A DNA stretch of 18,529 nt from an uncultured Granulicatella sp. (GTDB taxonomy: Bacteria > Bacillota > Bacilli > Lactobacillales > Aerococcaceae). Position numbers and translations under genes: made by a program. The notes under the pieces were generated by a model, which made no database searches, had not been told where the DNA came from, and was given only the letters and a program-made list of their open reading frames with translations. Of the stretch, positions 1 through 7,475 are shown piece by piece (the stretch's first letter is position 1; every line of letters starts with the position of its first letter). Location: the NCBI GenBank assembly GCA_947254045.1, contig CAMYBO010000008.1, forward strand, positions 1 through 18,529, given 5' to 3'.

Positions 1-28
1 CCCCTGTGAGGGTAGGACGTTGCCACGC
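1..28 (+). rRNA. rrf: 5S rRNA, 3' end (partial)
   Basis: The segment GTAGGACGTTGCC is the conserved 3' end of Firmicute 5S rRNA, where helix I closes. The rest of the gene lies before the window. An intrinsic terminator starts about 14 bases later, so no tRNA gene follows and this is the end of an rRNA operon. The exact 3' end (about base 28) is estimated from the usual ...GCC(A/C)GGC ending, which here reads GCCACGC. Confidence 0.85.
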
Positions 29-41
29 TTCTAATTAGAAG

Positions 42-72
42 GAGAATTTCTGGAAGGAAATTCTCTTTTTTT
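42..72 (+). terminator. rRNA operon terminator
   Basis: A perfect 9-bp stem (GAGAATTTC at 42-50, GAAATTCTC at 57-65) with a 6-base loop is followed by seven T residues at 66-72. This is a classic Rho-independent terminator placed just after the 5S tail. The T tract runs into TATACT (74-79), a possible -10 box for the lipoprotein gene that follows. Confidence 0.9.
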
Positions 73-109
73 GTATACTATTTTTATAAACGATATTGGA
101 GAATATGAC

Positions 110-778
110 ATGAAAAAAGTAAATTTTTGGATGATTTGTTTGCTAGGTGTTTTTCTAGTAGGTTGTAGTGAAGTAGTTGAAGATAAAGGTTTACAAGATA
201 AATTAGTCCAACAAGAAACACAAGTTCAAAATTATCATTTAACATTAAAACAAAATGAAGTAAAGAAAAAAGATGTAACAAGTTCGACTCAAGTAGTTGC
301 AAATGCTTCTGTTTGGAGTGATGGTACAGGATTTGGAACTCGAATTGATAAAACAGACGGAAAAGCTACGAACCAAATCGAAGTGATTAGTGAAGGTGGT
401 AAAGGAGCTATTCGTTATTATCAAGATCGATGGGAACCAACTATTTCTGCTCAATCGAGCTTACAAAATGTTATAGGATTTTCGTATCACAGTGTATTGC
501 AATTGGCTCAAGATTTGTCAAATATTGCAACTTGGCAATCAGATGGTAGTTTTGAATACCAAGGTAGTAACGCAGCAGTACGTTTAGCATTAGCTTCTAT
601 GAATATTCAAGTGCATGAGAATACAAAAATTACTGTAAAGATGAAAGCTGATGTTAAGACAAATTTAATTGAAAGTTTCTCATTATTCTTAAACGAAGAA
701 GATGAAACAATTCAAAAAACTTATGAAGTTAATTTTAATGGTATGAATCAACAACATAAAAAAGAATTACCGCTTTGA
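110..778 (+). CDS. Putative secreted lipoprotein, unknown function
   Basis: The protein is 222 aa with a lipoprotein signal peptide: KK near the start, a hydrophobic run at residues 5-17, and the lipobox LVGC with the lipidated cysteine at 19. It should be anchored to the outer face of the membrane. The ATG at 110 is chosen because GGAGA at 98-102 precedes it at 7 bases and the signal peptide begins there; an in-frame upstream TTG would spoil the signal. The mature part has a polar, Gln/Lys-rich stretch (about 25-60) and then a mixed region with many beta-prone segments ending in KKELPL. The C-terminal half loosely recalls LppX/LolA-like or DUF6612 lipoproteins that bind hydrophobic ligands, but no motif confirms this. 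The gene stands alone between the rRNA terminator and the parA promoter. It may use a weak promoter around TATACT (74-79) or rRNA read-through. Confidence 0.8.
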   Translation: MKKVNFWMICLLGVFLVGCSEVVEDKGLQDKLVQQETQVQNYHLTLKQNEVKKKDVTSSTQVVANASVWSDGTGFGTRIDKTDGKATNQIEVISEGGKGAIRYYQDRWEPTISAQSSLQNVIGFSYHSVLQLAQDLSNIATWQSDGSFEYQGSNAAVRLALASMNIQVHENTKITVKMKADVKTNLIESFSLFLNEEDETIQKTYEVNFNGMNQQHKKELPL

Positions 779-866
779 TACGCTTTAAGTTACATTATAA
801 TGAATTTAAAAGCTTTCATGTTTCAATGGATTTCTAAGGAAAAGACTACTCATATTCTTGTTTTTT

Positions 867-875
867 TGTTACAAT
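867..875 (+). promoter_or_regulatory. Extended -10 promoter for parA leader
   Basis: TGTTACAAT matches an extended -10 element (TGn + TACAAT). No good -35 box lies 16-18 bases upstream, which is normal for extended -10 promoters. Transcription should start near 882, about 100 bases before the parA start codon and upstream of the hairpin at 936-962. Confidence 0.5.
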
Positions 876-935
876 AGGAATGGATAAATTTTAAGAATTG
901 CGAGAAATGGAAAACATTTTGTAGACATGCGAGAG

Positions 936-962
936 GGAGAATGCTTGCATTCTCCTTTTTTT
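936..962 (+). terminator. Strong hairpin plus T-tract in parA leader
   Basis: GGAGAATGC (936-944) and GCATTCTCC (947-955) form a perfect 9-bp stem, followed by seven T residues (956-962). By structure it is an intrinsic terminator. It lies downstream of the only good promoter seen (867-875) and 21 bases before parA. It could end lipoprotein transcription, act as an attenuator for the par operon, or end an ~80-nt small RNA. Confidence 0.8.
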
Positions 963-983
963 ATAAAGATTGGAGGTAAGAGA

Positions 984-1745
984 ATGGGAAGAATTATTTC
1001 AATTGCAAACCAAAAAGGTGGTGTTGGTAAGACAACGACTACTGTAAGTTTAGCAGCTTCCCTAGCAAAATTGGGTCAGAAAGTTTTAATTATTGATAGT
1101 GACCCTCAAGGAAATGCAACAAGTGGATTAGGGGTACAAAAAGCTGATTTAACGTATGATGTTTATGATGTTATTGTAAATGAAGTGAATGTTCATGAAG
1201 TGATTGTACCTACAACACGTGAAAATTTAATGATAGTACCTTCAACCATTCAGCTAGCAGGAGCTGAAATTGAATTAACAAACCAAACACATCGTGAACA
1301 ACGATTGAAACAAGCGTTAACAACGATTCGTGATGAATATGATTATATTTTTATTGATTGCCCACCTTCATTAGGACATTTAACAATGAATGCATTTACG
1401 GCTAGTGATACTGTATTAATCCCCGTGCAATGCGAATATTATGCACTAGAAGGATTATCTCAATTGATGAATACAATCACGATGGTTCGTAAACACTTCA
1501 ATCCACAATTAAAAATTGAAGGTGTTTTATTAACAATGTTTGATGCACGTACTAACTTAGGAAATGAAGTGAAAGATGATGTAATTAAATACTTCAGAGA
1601 AAAAGTATATCGTACGATTATTCCAAGAAATGTTCGTTTGTCAGAAGCTCCAAGTTATGGACAAGCCATTGTAGACTATGATCCTCGTTCAAGAGGGGCA
1701 GAAGTGTATCTTGAATTAGCAAAGGAAGTGTTATCAAATGGTTAA
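984..1745 (+). CDS. parA: ParA/Soj chromosome-partition ATPase
   Basis: This is a 253-aa deviant-Walker ATPase of the ParA/MinD superfamily. It binds DNA non-specifically as an ATP dimer. ParB stimulates its ATPase, and together they organise and segregate chromosome origins; in Bacillus Soj also acts on DnaA. Visible motifs are the Walker A box KGGVGKTT at residues 11-18 with the signature lysine K11, the A' motif IDSDPQGN at 37-44, and Walker B IFIDCPPS at 122-129. The length is typical. The ATG at 984 is preferred over an in-frame ATG at 927: it has GGAGG at 972-976 with 7-base spacing and gives the family start MGRIISIANQKGG, while the longer form would translate through the terminator hairpin. 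The stop overlaps the parB start by 8 bases, so the two are translationally coupled. Confidence 0.97.
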   Translation: MGRIISIANQKGGVGKTTTTVSLAASLAKLGQKVLIIDSDPQGNATSGLGVQKADLTYDVYDVIVNEVNVHEVIVPTTRENLMIVPSTIQLAGAEIELTNQTHREQRLKQALTTIRDEYDYIFIDCPPSLGHLTMNAFTASDTVLIPVQCEYYALEGLSQLMNTITMVRKHFNPQLKIEGVLLTMFDARTNLGNEVKDDVIKYFREKVYRTIIPRNVRLSEAPSYGQAIVDYDPRSRGAEVYLELAKEVLSNG

Positions 1746-2640
1746 GAATCAAAAAGCAAAAGGCTTAGGTCGAGGAATTGATGCACTTTTTGGTGGAAAT
1801 TTTGATAGTATAGAAAATTTAGAAAAAGTAGATACAACAAATGAAACAGTAGAAGAAATTTCCATTAGTGAAATTCGTCCAAATCCGTATCAACCTCGAA
1901 AAGATTTTAATGAAGAAGCTTTACAAGAATTAGCAGATTCGATTCGTGAGCAAGGTGTCTTCCAACCGATCATTGTTCGCAAATCGAGTATTAAAGGCTA
2001 TGAACTAGTAGCAGGTGAAAGAAGATTACGAGCTTCTAAACTTGCGGGGAAAGAAACCATTCCAGCGATTATTCGTGAATATAGCGAAGAAATTATGATT
2101 CAAGTAGCCGTTGTAGAAAATTTACAACGAGAAGATTTAAGACCAATTGATGAAGCATTAGCGTATAAATCATTAATGGATGCACTAAAATTAAATCAAG
2201 AAGAAGTGGCGAAGAAAATTGGTAAAAGTCGTCCTTATATTGCTAACTTCCTTCGATTATTATCATTACCATTAGAAGTTCAAACACAATTACAAGAAGG
2301 TCAATTATCAGTGGGGCATGCTCGTGCTTTATTAGGATTAAAACAAGCAGATAAAATCGTTCCTCTTTCTAAAAAAGTAATCGAAGAAGGAATGACGGTT
2401 CGAGCTTTAGAAGAATTGATTCAAACGATGAATGAACCGGTTGAGAAAGTGAAGAAAATCAAGAAAATTCAAGAAAAACCAGCTTATATTGTGGAATCTG
2501 AAGAAAGATTAATGGATAAATTTGGAACATCTGTCCAAATCACTCCGAAGGGAGAACGTGGAAAAATCGAGATTGAATACCTTTCTCAAAAAGATTTAAC
2601 TCGTATTTTAGATGTATTAGAAATTGAATTAGATGATTAG
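1738..2640 (+). CDS. parB: ParB/Spo0J partition protein
   Basis: This 300-aa CTP-dependent DNA clamp loads at parS sites, spreads along origin-proximal DNA, recruits SMC and stimulates ParA. It begins with the basic LGRGIDALFGG segment (residues 10-20) typical of Spo0J. The N-terminal ParB/Srx domain carries GERRLRAS (93-100) and ENLQRED (127-133), the CTP-binding and hydrolysis motifs. A helix-turn-helix follows (about 152-175, EEVAKKIGKSRPYIANF) and then a C-terminal dimerisation domain. AAAGGA at 1721-1726 serves as the ribosome-binding site. The start codon lies inside the end of parA. The stop codon overlaps the Shine-Dalgarno sequence of the next gene. I found no good parS site in this window. 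Confidence 0.97.
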   Translation: MVKNQKAKGLGRGIDALFGGNFDSIENLEKVDTTNETVEEISISEIRPNPYQPRKDFNEEALQELADSIREQGVFQPIIVRKSSIKGYELVAGERRLRASKLAGKETIPAIIREYSEEIMIQVAVVENLQREDLRPIDEALAYKSLMDALKLNQEEVAKKIGKSRPYIANFLRLLSLPLEVQTQLQEGQLSVGHARALLGLKQADKIVPLSKKVIEEGMTVRALEELIQTMNEPVEKVKKIKKIQEKPAYIVESEERLMDKFGTSVQITPKGERGKIEIEYLSQKDLTRILDVLEIELDD

Positions 2641-2651
2641 GAGTGAATAGA

Positions 2652-2855
2652 ATGGCTGTAACAGAATATGCACTTGGGGATTGCGTTGAGATGAAAAAGC
2701 CCCATGCATGTCAAACTAATTCATGGACGATCATTCGAATGGGAATGGATATTCGTATCAAATGTAATCATTGTGGGCAAATGGTCTTAATGCCAAGACG
2801 AGAATTTGAACGCAAAATGAAAAAAGTAACTTTGAAAAAAGAAAATAATGAATAG
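2652..2855 (+). CDS. DUF951 small protein (zinc-ribbon-like)
   Basis: This 67-aa protein of the DUF951 family is usually encoded between parB and ychF in Lactobacillales. Conserved features are GDxVEMKKPHAC (residues 9-20), the segment WTIIRMGMDIRIKC, and a CNHCG knuckle (38-42). With C20 these cysteines could bind a metal ion, though this is inferred. The ATG at 2652 is chosen over a GTG nine bases upstream because AGGAG at 2639-2643 sits 8 bases before it; that site overlaps the parB stop, so translation is probably coupled. No function is established for the family. The Lys-rich C-terminus and the knuckle would suit nucleic-acid or ribosome contact, but this is a guess. Confidence 0.88.
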   Translation: MAVTEYALGDCVEMKKPHACQTNSWTIIRMGMDIRIKCNHCGQMVLMPRREFERKMKKVTLKKENNE

Positions 2856-2873
2856 ATAGAGTGTGAAAAATAC

Positions 2874-3974
2874 ATGGCGTTAACAGCAGGAATCGTTGGC
2901 TTACCAAACGTTGGAAAATCAACATTATTTAATGCAATTACAAAAGCAGGAGTAGAAGCAGCAAACTATCCGTTTGCGACCATTGACCCAAACGTTGGTG
3001 TCGTAGAAGTTCCAGATGAAAGACTTCAAAAATTAACAGAATTAGTAAAACCTAAAAAGACAGTTCCAACAACATTTGAATTTACAGATATTGCAGGGAT
3101 TGTAAAAGGAGCTAGCCGTGGGGAAGGTTTAGGAAATAAATTCTTAAGTCACATTCGTCAAGTAGATGCGATTTGCCAAGTTGTTCGTTGTTTTGAAGAT
3201 GAAAATATTACACACGTTGCCGGTAAAGTAGATCCAATTGCAGATATTGAAACAATTAATTTAGAATTAGTATTAGCAGACTTAGAATCAGTTGATAAAC
3301 GAATTGCTCGTGTTGCTAAAATTGCTAAAACAAAAGATAAAGATGCAGTAGCAGAATTAGCAATATTAGAAAAAATTAAACCAGTACTAGAAGACGGTCA
3401 ATTAGCACGTACAATTGAATTTACAGATGAAGAATTACCAATTGTGAAAGGGTTATTCTTATTAACAACAAAACCAATGTTATATATCGCAAATATTTCA
3501 GAAGATGATGTAGCAGAAGGTGGACATAACCAATATGTTCAATTAGTAGAAGACTATGCTGCAAAAGAAGATGCAGAAGTAGTAGTCATCTGTGCACGTG
3601 TAGAAGAAGAAGTTGCAGAATTAGAAGAAGAAGAAAAACAAGTATTCTTAGAAGAAATGGGAATTGAAACTTCAGGTTTAGATGTATTAATTCAAAAAGT
3701 TTACCATTTATTAGGATTAGCAACTTATTTTACTGCAGGAGAACAAGAAGTTCGTGCTTGGACTTTCCGTAGAGGAATGAAAGCTCCACAATGTGCGGGA
3801 ATTATTCACTCTGATTTTGAAAGAGGATTTATTCGTGCTGAAACAGTAGCTTATGCAGACTTATTAGAATTTGGTAGTATGGGCGCTGCAAAAGAAAATG
3901 GAAAAGTTCGTCAAGAAGGAAAAGAGTATGTCGTACAAGATGGCGATGTTATGCTTTTCAGATTTAACGTATAA
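2874..3974 (+). CDS. ychF: YchF (Ola1-type) P-loop ATPase
   Basis: This is a 366-aa TRAFAC-class protein of the OBG/YchF family, a universally conserved ribosome-associated factor that prefers ATP to GTP and is linked to translation and stress responses. It shows the P-loop GLPNVGKST (residues 9-17), switch II DIAG (72-75) followed by the Gly-rich KGASRGEGLGN segment, and NISE (207-210) in place of the NKxD guanine-specificity motif, as expected for an ATP-preferring YchF. A coiled-coil helical insert lies around 130-170 and an acidic stretch at 243-255. The TGS domain (about 281-366) closes the protein. Length and start (MALTAGIVGLPNVGK) are standard. The ribosome-binding site is weak (GAGTG, about 10 bases away), so translation may depend on coupling to the gene ending 18 bases upstream. 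Confidence 0.97.
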   Translation: MALTAGIVGLPNVGKSTLFNAITKAGVEAANYPFATIDPNVGVVEVPDERLQKLTELVKPKKTVPTTFEFTDIAGIVKGASRGEGLGNKFLSHIRQVDAICQVVRCFEDENITHVAGKVDPIADIETINLELVLADLESVDKRIARVAKIAKTKDKDAVAELAILEKIKPVLEDGQLARTIEFTDEELPIVKGLFLLTTKPMLYIANISEDDVAEGGHNQYVQLVEDYAAKEDAEVVVICARVEEEVAELEEEEKQVFLEEMGIETSGLDVLIQKVYHLLGLATYFTAGEQEVRAWTFRRGMKAPQCAGIIHSDFERGFIRAETVAYADLLEFGSMGAAKENGKVRQEGKEYVVQDGDVMLFRFNV

Positions 3975-4001
3975 TCATCATATCTTGTGGGGGATTTAAT
4001 C

Positions 4002-4679
4002 ATGACAGAAAATCAAACTGAAGTAAAAACAGTAGACGTTGCTACATTACGTAGTCAATTAACGAAAAAAAATGAACAATATGTATTACAATTAGAGCGT
4101 TCACTAAAAGAAGCTGAAGTTTCAAAAGCGAAAATCACTTCAATTTTAGAAGAAATGCTTCCAGTTTTAGTAGAAAAACAGAAAAAAGGTTTAACAGCTC
4201 GTCAATTATTTGGTACAGTAACACAACAAACTCAATCTGTATTGGAAGGACCAAAAAAAGATCCAACAGTTAAATCACCAGATTGGCAAATTGCAGTCGA
4301 TGGAGGATTAATGGTCGGAGGATTCTTCGCATTAATCGCTGGAATTACGTTATTCTTAAATCCAGAACAATCAGAAGCAATGGGAGTTATTTCCTTAATC
4401 ATGAACTTTATCGCAGGTGGATTAGCGTTATTAGCTCTTTCTAAAGTAACACCAGATATTAATCAACCAAAAGGAAAACGCGGCTATATTCGCTATTTAG
4501 TGGTAAGTTCATTAGTCATGTTAGCGTGGTTAGTGATTGTAATGGGAACACAATTATTAATTCCAACGAGCATTAACTATGTCTTCCCAGCCATCGTGTA
4601 CTTATTTATCGGTTCAGGTTCCCTTGTATTAAAATGGTATTTGAAAAAAACATTGGATATTCGAGGCGGAATTTTATAA
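4002..4679 (+). CDS. DUF1129 family membrane protein
   Basis: The protein is 225 aa. A soluble, charged N-terminal half (1-98) with a likely coiled-coil stretch (about 12-62) is followed by four predicted membrane helices at about 100-119, 127-147, 164-187 and 192-214, and a short basic C-terminus. This matches DUF1129, a family commonly placed after ychF in Lactobacillales with no proven function. The ATG at 4002 is preferred over an in-frame GTG five codons upstream because the run GGGGG (3989-3993) is a suitable Shine-Dalgarno 8 bases away. It lies 27 bases after ychF and is probably cotranscribed. A stable hairpin follows before the next gene. Confidence 0.88.
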   Translation: MTENQTEVKTVDVATLRSQLTKKNEQYVLQLERSLKEAEVSKAKITSILEEMLPVLVEKQKKGLTARQLFGTVTQQTQSVLEGPKKDPTVKSPDWQIAVDGGLMVGGFFALIAGITLFLNPEQSEAMGVISLIMNFIAGGLALLALSKVTPDINQPKGKRGYIRYLVVSSLVMLAWLVIVMGTQLLIPTSINYVFPAIVYLFIGSGSLVLKWYLKKTLDIRGGIL

Positions 4680-4689
4680 AGGATGTTGT

Positions 4690-4723
4690 TGTGGGCGGAG
4701 AAATGAAAATTTTCTTGCCCACA
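4690..4723 (+). other. Intercistronic hairpin
   Basis: TGTGGGC (4690-4696) pairs with GCCCACA (4717-4723), and an inner A/T-rich stem (AGAAA with TTTCT) extends it. The downstream sequence ATTTACTATATAAGG has only three consecutive T residues, so it is a poor terminator. It may be a weak terminator that sets the ratio of upstream to downstream expression, or an mRNA processing or stability element inside the long operon. Confidence 0.6.
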
Positions 4724-4746
4724 TTTACTATATAAGGGGGAATAAG

Positions 4747-6576
4747 ATGAAATCATTCCAAAAGATTATATATTGGTTTCTGTTTTTGATGGTATCTCTA
4801 TCCTTTTTTACTTCGAAAGTTGAAGCGAAAGGTAAAAGGTTAATCGTTAATCAATATAATATTGATGCAACTATCAGTGCGAATGGTGATGTTCGTTTTA
4901 AAGAAGAAATTACGTTTCAAGCGACTGGAAGCTATAACGGTGTTTTCTATAATTTAGATTATTTAGGAGAAGAAGAACCCAAAGATGTATCTGTTGCTTT
5001 TAAAACGAGCGATGGTGAAGTTGTTTCATTAGCTAAAAGAGATACAGGAAATAATAGTACGTATTATTCTGAAAACATTGGAAAGGTATTGAAATTTAAA
5101 GTTTTCTTACCTTTTGCAAATGATTCTAGAACAGTTGTTTTTAATTATACAATTCCACATATGATTAAAAATTATCGAGATACTGCTGAATTAAATAGAA
5201 GAGTTGTGGGACAAAACTGGGAAATTAATCAAAAAAATATTCGTATTCATGTAAGCTTACCAGAAGCTGCCACGAAAGAAACATTAAGAGCTTGGGGGCA
5301 TGGTGGAAGTGGTGGTAAAGTAGAGATTGACCCAGATTATAAAGGAGCTACTTTTACGGTAAGAAGAAATCAACCAGGAAATTTTGTAGAAACACATATG
5401 ATTTTCCCGACACAAATCACAAAGGATAATCCTGTAACAGAAAATACGGATGCCTTCCAACGAATTGTAGAAACGGAAGAGAGTCTTGTACAACAACAAG
5501 TAGAAGAACAACAAGCGAAGTGGACTATTGTTGGATTTGGAGCCATCATCAGTCTAATTTCAGTAGTATGGGCATGGTTGAAAGGCTATTTAGCAAATAA
5601 AAAACGTCTGGCAAAAGTTCCATTTGTTCCAGAGCATTTATTTGAATTGCCTCAAGATATGTCTCCTGCAGTGATGTCAGATGCCATTTATAATGGTGTA
5701 GATATGGATGATTTTAGTTCAACTGTAATGAATTTAGTCCGTAAAAAGGTCTTAATATTAACAAGTCATGAGCCATATATTTTAGAATTGAAAGATTCTA
5801 CGAAGTCTTTACTTCCTCATGAACAATTATTAGTAGAGATTTTATTTGAAAAAATTGCGAAAGGAAATCAATTAGATTTAGCGGATGTTCAAGACTATGC
5901 AGAGAATTGTCCTCAGAAATATGCAGATATGATGCAAGATTGGTTTGATCAAGTAGCAGATGATGCGGAAGAATATAGTGCTTATCGTTTAGAGAAAGGA
6001 GAAAAAATTCCTAAATCGATAGGGGCTCCTATTTTAGGACTATTAGGTAGCTTTTTAATTGTCATTAGTGTATTTGCGGCGACTAAGGATTTATTATCAC
6101 TCATTATAGCAGTAGCAGTCAGTGCTGTTGTCTATATTCTCATTCTGCGTTTAAGTTTAGTAGGAACTAAACAGAGAAGTATTAAAGGTGAATATGAATA
6201 TCGCTGTTGGGAAGCATTCCGTAAAATGTTAGTCGATATTTCTAGTTTAGATAGAGCTGATTTACCAAGTATTCAAATTTGGGATCGTTTGCTCGTTTAT
6301 GCGATTTCTTTAGGAGTTGCTGAAGAAGTCATTGAAGTATTAGAAGAAAAATTCCCTGAGTGGATTCAAGAAAGTGTATTCTATTCCCCAACTTATGGCT
6401 GGCAAATGGCTGTCTATCATGATGTTTTACAAGATACATTCTTTGATAGTTACAATTCAGCAATGGATGAAATTGGTTCAAATTCTGATTCACCAAATAG
6501 CGGTGGATTTGGTGGAGGATTTAGTGGCGGAAGTTCGTTTGGATCTGGTGGAGGATCCGGCGGTGGAGGTTTCTAA
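4747..6576 (+). CDS. DUF2207 membrane protein with Gly-rich tail
   Basis: The protein is 609 aa. A signal peptide (basic start, hydrophobic 7-22, likely cleavage after VEA at 25-27) leads to an extracellular DUF2207 domain (about 30-230). A membrane helix follows at about 258-281 and a cytoplasmic region at about 282-420. Two more membrane helices (about 425-446 and 448-472) precede a cytoplasmic C-terminal domain. It ends in a Gly/Ser/Phe-rich tail (585-609), a hallmark of the DUF2207/YciQ-like family. The predicted layout puts the N-terminal domain outside. No enzymatic motif is visible and the family function is unknown. AAGGGGG at 4734-4740, 6 bases from the ATG, is a good ribosome-binding site. 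It is in line with the par-ychF unit and with the methyltransferase gene 33 bases downstream. Confidence 0.88.
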   Translation: MKSFQKIIYWFLFLMVSLSFFTSKVEAKGKRLIVNQYNIDATISANGDVRFKEEITFQATGSYNGVFYNLDYLGEEEPKDVSVAFKTSDGEVVSLAKRDTGNNSTYYSENIGKVLKFKVFLPFANDSRTVVFNYTIPHMIKNYRDTAELNRRVVGQNWEINQKNIRIHVSLPEAATKETLRAWGHGGSGGKVEIDPDYKGATFTVRRNQPGNFVETHMIFPTQITKDNPVTENTDAFQRIVETEESLVQQQVEEQQAKWTIVGFGAIISLISVVWAWLKGYLANKKRLAKVPFVPEHLFELPQDMSPAVMSDAIYNGVDMDDFSSTVMNLVRKKVLILTSHEPYILELKDSTKSLLPHEQLLVEILFEKIAKGNQLDLADVQDYAENCPQKYADMMQDWFDQVADDAEEYSAYRLEKGEKIPKSIGAPILGLLGSFLIVISVFAATKDLLSLIIAVAVSAVVYILILRLSLVGTKQRSIKGEYEYRCWEAFRKMLVDISSLDRADLPSIQIWDRLLVYAISLGVAEEVIEVLEEKFPEWIQESVFYSPTYGWQMAVYHDVLQDTFFDSYNSAMDEIGSNSDSPNSGGFGGGFSGGSSFGSGGGSGGGGF

Positions 6577-6609
6577 TTTCCTCGTTATAAATAGATAAAA
6601 GGAGCAAGT

Positions 6610-7314
6610 ATGTTAAATGAAATGATGTTTCGACCAGTGGTAAAACCAGAAGTGGTCGAATATATGAGAAAAAGTCAACGTTTCTTTCCTGGTAAATTAG
6701 GGAAACTAGAACAAATGGCGAATGATTTAGGAATTCCAATTATTCCTCATGAAACAGCGGTATATTTAGATTTTTTATTAGGACTATATCGTCCGACTCA
6801 TATTTTAGAAATTGGAACAGCGATTGGTTTTTCTGCTAGCTTAATGGCACAATATGTACCAAAAGGCGGTTCTGTGACAACGATTGACCGATATGAATTG
6901 ATGTATTCACGAGCAAAAGAAAATTTCAAAAAATTAGGCATTGATGATATTGTCACTCAAATTGAAGGGGATGCAGCACATGTGTTGCCAACGTTAGAGC
7001 AACAATATGACTTTATTTTTATGGATAGTGCAAAAGCGAAGTATATTGAATTTTTCTCTCATTGTATGCGAGTATTAAAAACAGGTGGAGTACTTGTAGT
7101 CGATGATATTTTCCAAGGGGGGACAATTTTACAAGATGAAAGTGAAATTCCAAGAAAAGTTCGAAAAATTCATCGCCGTCTAAACTTATTTTTAGATTTT
7201 GTTCAAAAAGATGAAGCGTTGAAGTCTACTCTCGTTCCACTAGGAGATGGAATTATTATGATTCAAAAGTTAGAAGAAAAAGATTATCTTCCAATTGTTG
7301 AAGCTTTACTATAA
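6610..7314 (+). CDS. trmR: TrmR/YrrM-type SAM O-methyltransferase
   Basis: This is a 234-aa class I SAM-dependent methyltransferase of the O-methyltransferase family 3. SAM-binding motif I is EIGTAIGFS (residues 67-75). The acidic loop TTIDRYE is at 90-96 and binds the SAM ribose. FMDSAK (137-142) and VVDDIFQGG (163-171) carry the metal- and substrate-binding acidic residues. Its closest known relatives in Firmicutes are YrrM/TrmR, which methylate 5-hydroxyuridine 34 of tRNA to 5-methoxyuridine; this assignment rests on overall resemblance, and catechol-type methyltransferases share the same motifs. AAAAGGAG at 6597-6604 is a strong ribosome-binding site. It is the last gene of the long unit, and a strong terminator begins seven bases after its stop. 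Confidence 0.85.
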   Translation: MLNEMMFRPVVKPEVVEYMRKSQRFFPGKLGKLEQMANDLGIPIIPHETAVYLDFLLGLYRPTHILEIGTAIGFSASLMAQYVPKGGSVTTIDRYELMYSRAKENFKKLGIDDIVTQIEGDAAHVLPTLEQQYDFIFMDSAKAKYIEFFSHCMRVLKTGGVLVVDDIFQGGTILQDESEIPRKVRKIHRRLNLFLDFVQKDEALKSTLVPLGDGIIMIQKLEEKDYLPIVEALL

Positions 7315-7321
7315 AAATGAG

Positions 7322-7362
7322 ACTCTTTCTTTTCTATGAAAGTAGGAAAGAAGGAGTTTTTT
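7322..7362 (+). terminator. Terminator of the par-ychF-trmR unit
   Basis: A 14-bp stem (7322-7335 with 7344-7357, two or three G-U pairs) closes an 8-base loop and runs into six T residues (7357-7362). It lies directly after trmR and marks the end of the long transcription unit. Confidence 0.9.
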
Positions 7363-7410
7363 ATGTTTATACAGAGAGAAGTGCAGATTAGAAATAAAAA
7401 GTATATTTTA

Positions 7411-7441
7411 TTGACAAAAAGGATATAAAAAATGGTAGAAT
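7411..7441 (+). promoter_or_regulatory. Promoter of the GT2 gene
   Basis: A consensus -35 box TTGACA (7411-7416) lies 19 bases before TAGAAT (7436-7441), which has an extended -10 TG at 7433-7434. The spacing is two bases longer than ideal, but the extended -10 compensates. The predicted start near 7448 leaves a ~28-base leader. Confidence 0.75.
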
Positions 7442-7475
7442 AGATAAAAGAAATAGAACCCGAAAGGACTAAGAA

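Noticed and set aside
927..983. N-terminal extension of ParA from an upstream ATG
   Set aside because: It would be translated through the terminator hairpin, has no ribosome-binding site, and adds 19 residues not typical of ParA. The ATG at 984 has GGAGG and the family start.
6374..6598. Alternate-frame reading frame over the Gly-rich tail of the DUF2207 gene
   Set aside because: Its repeated Val/Glu/Asp pattern is just the Gly-codon repeat read out of frame.
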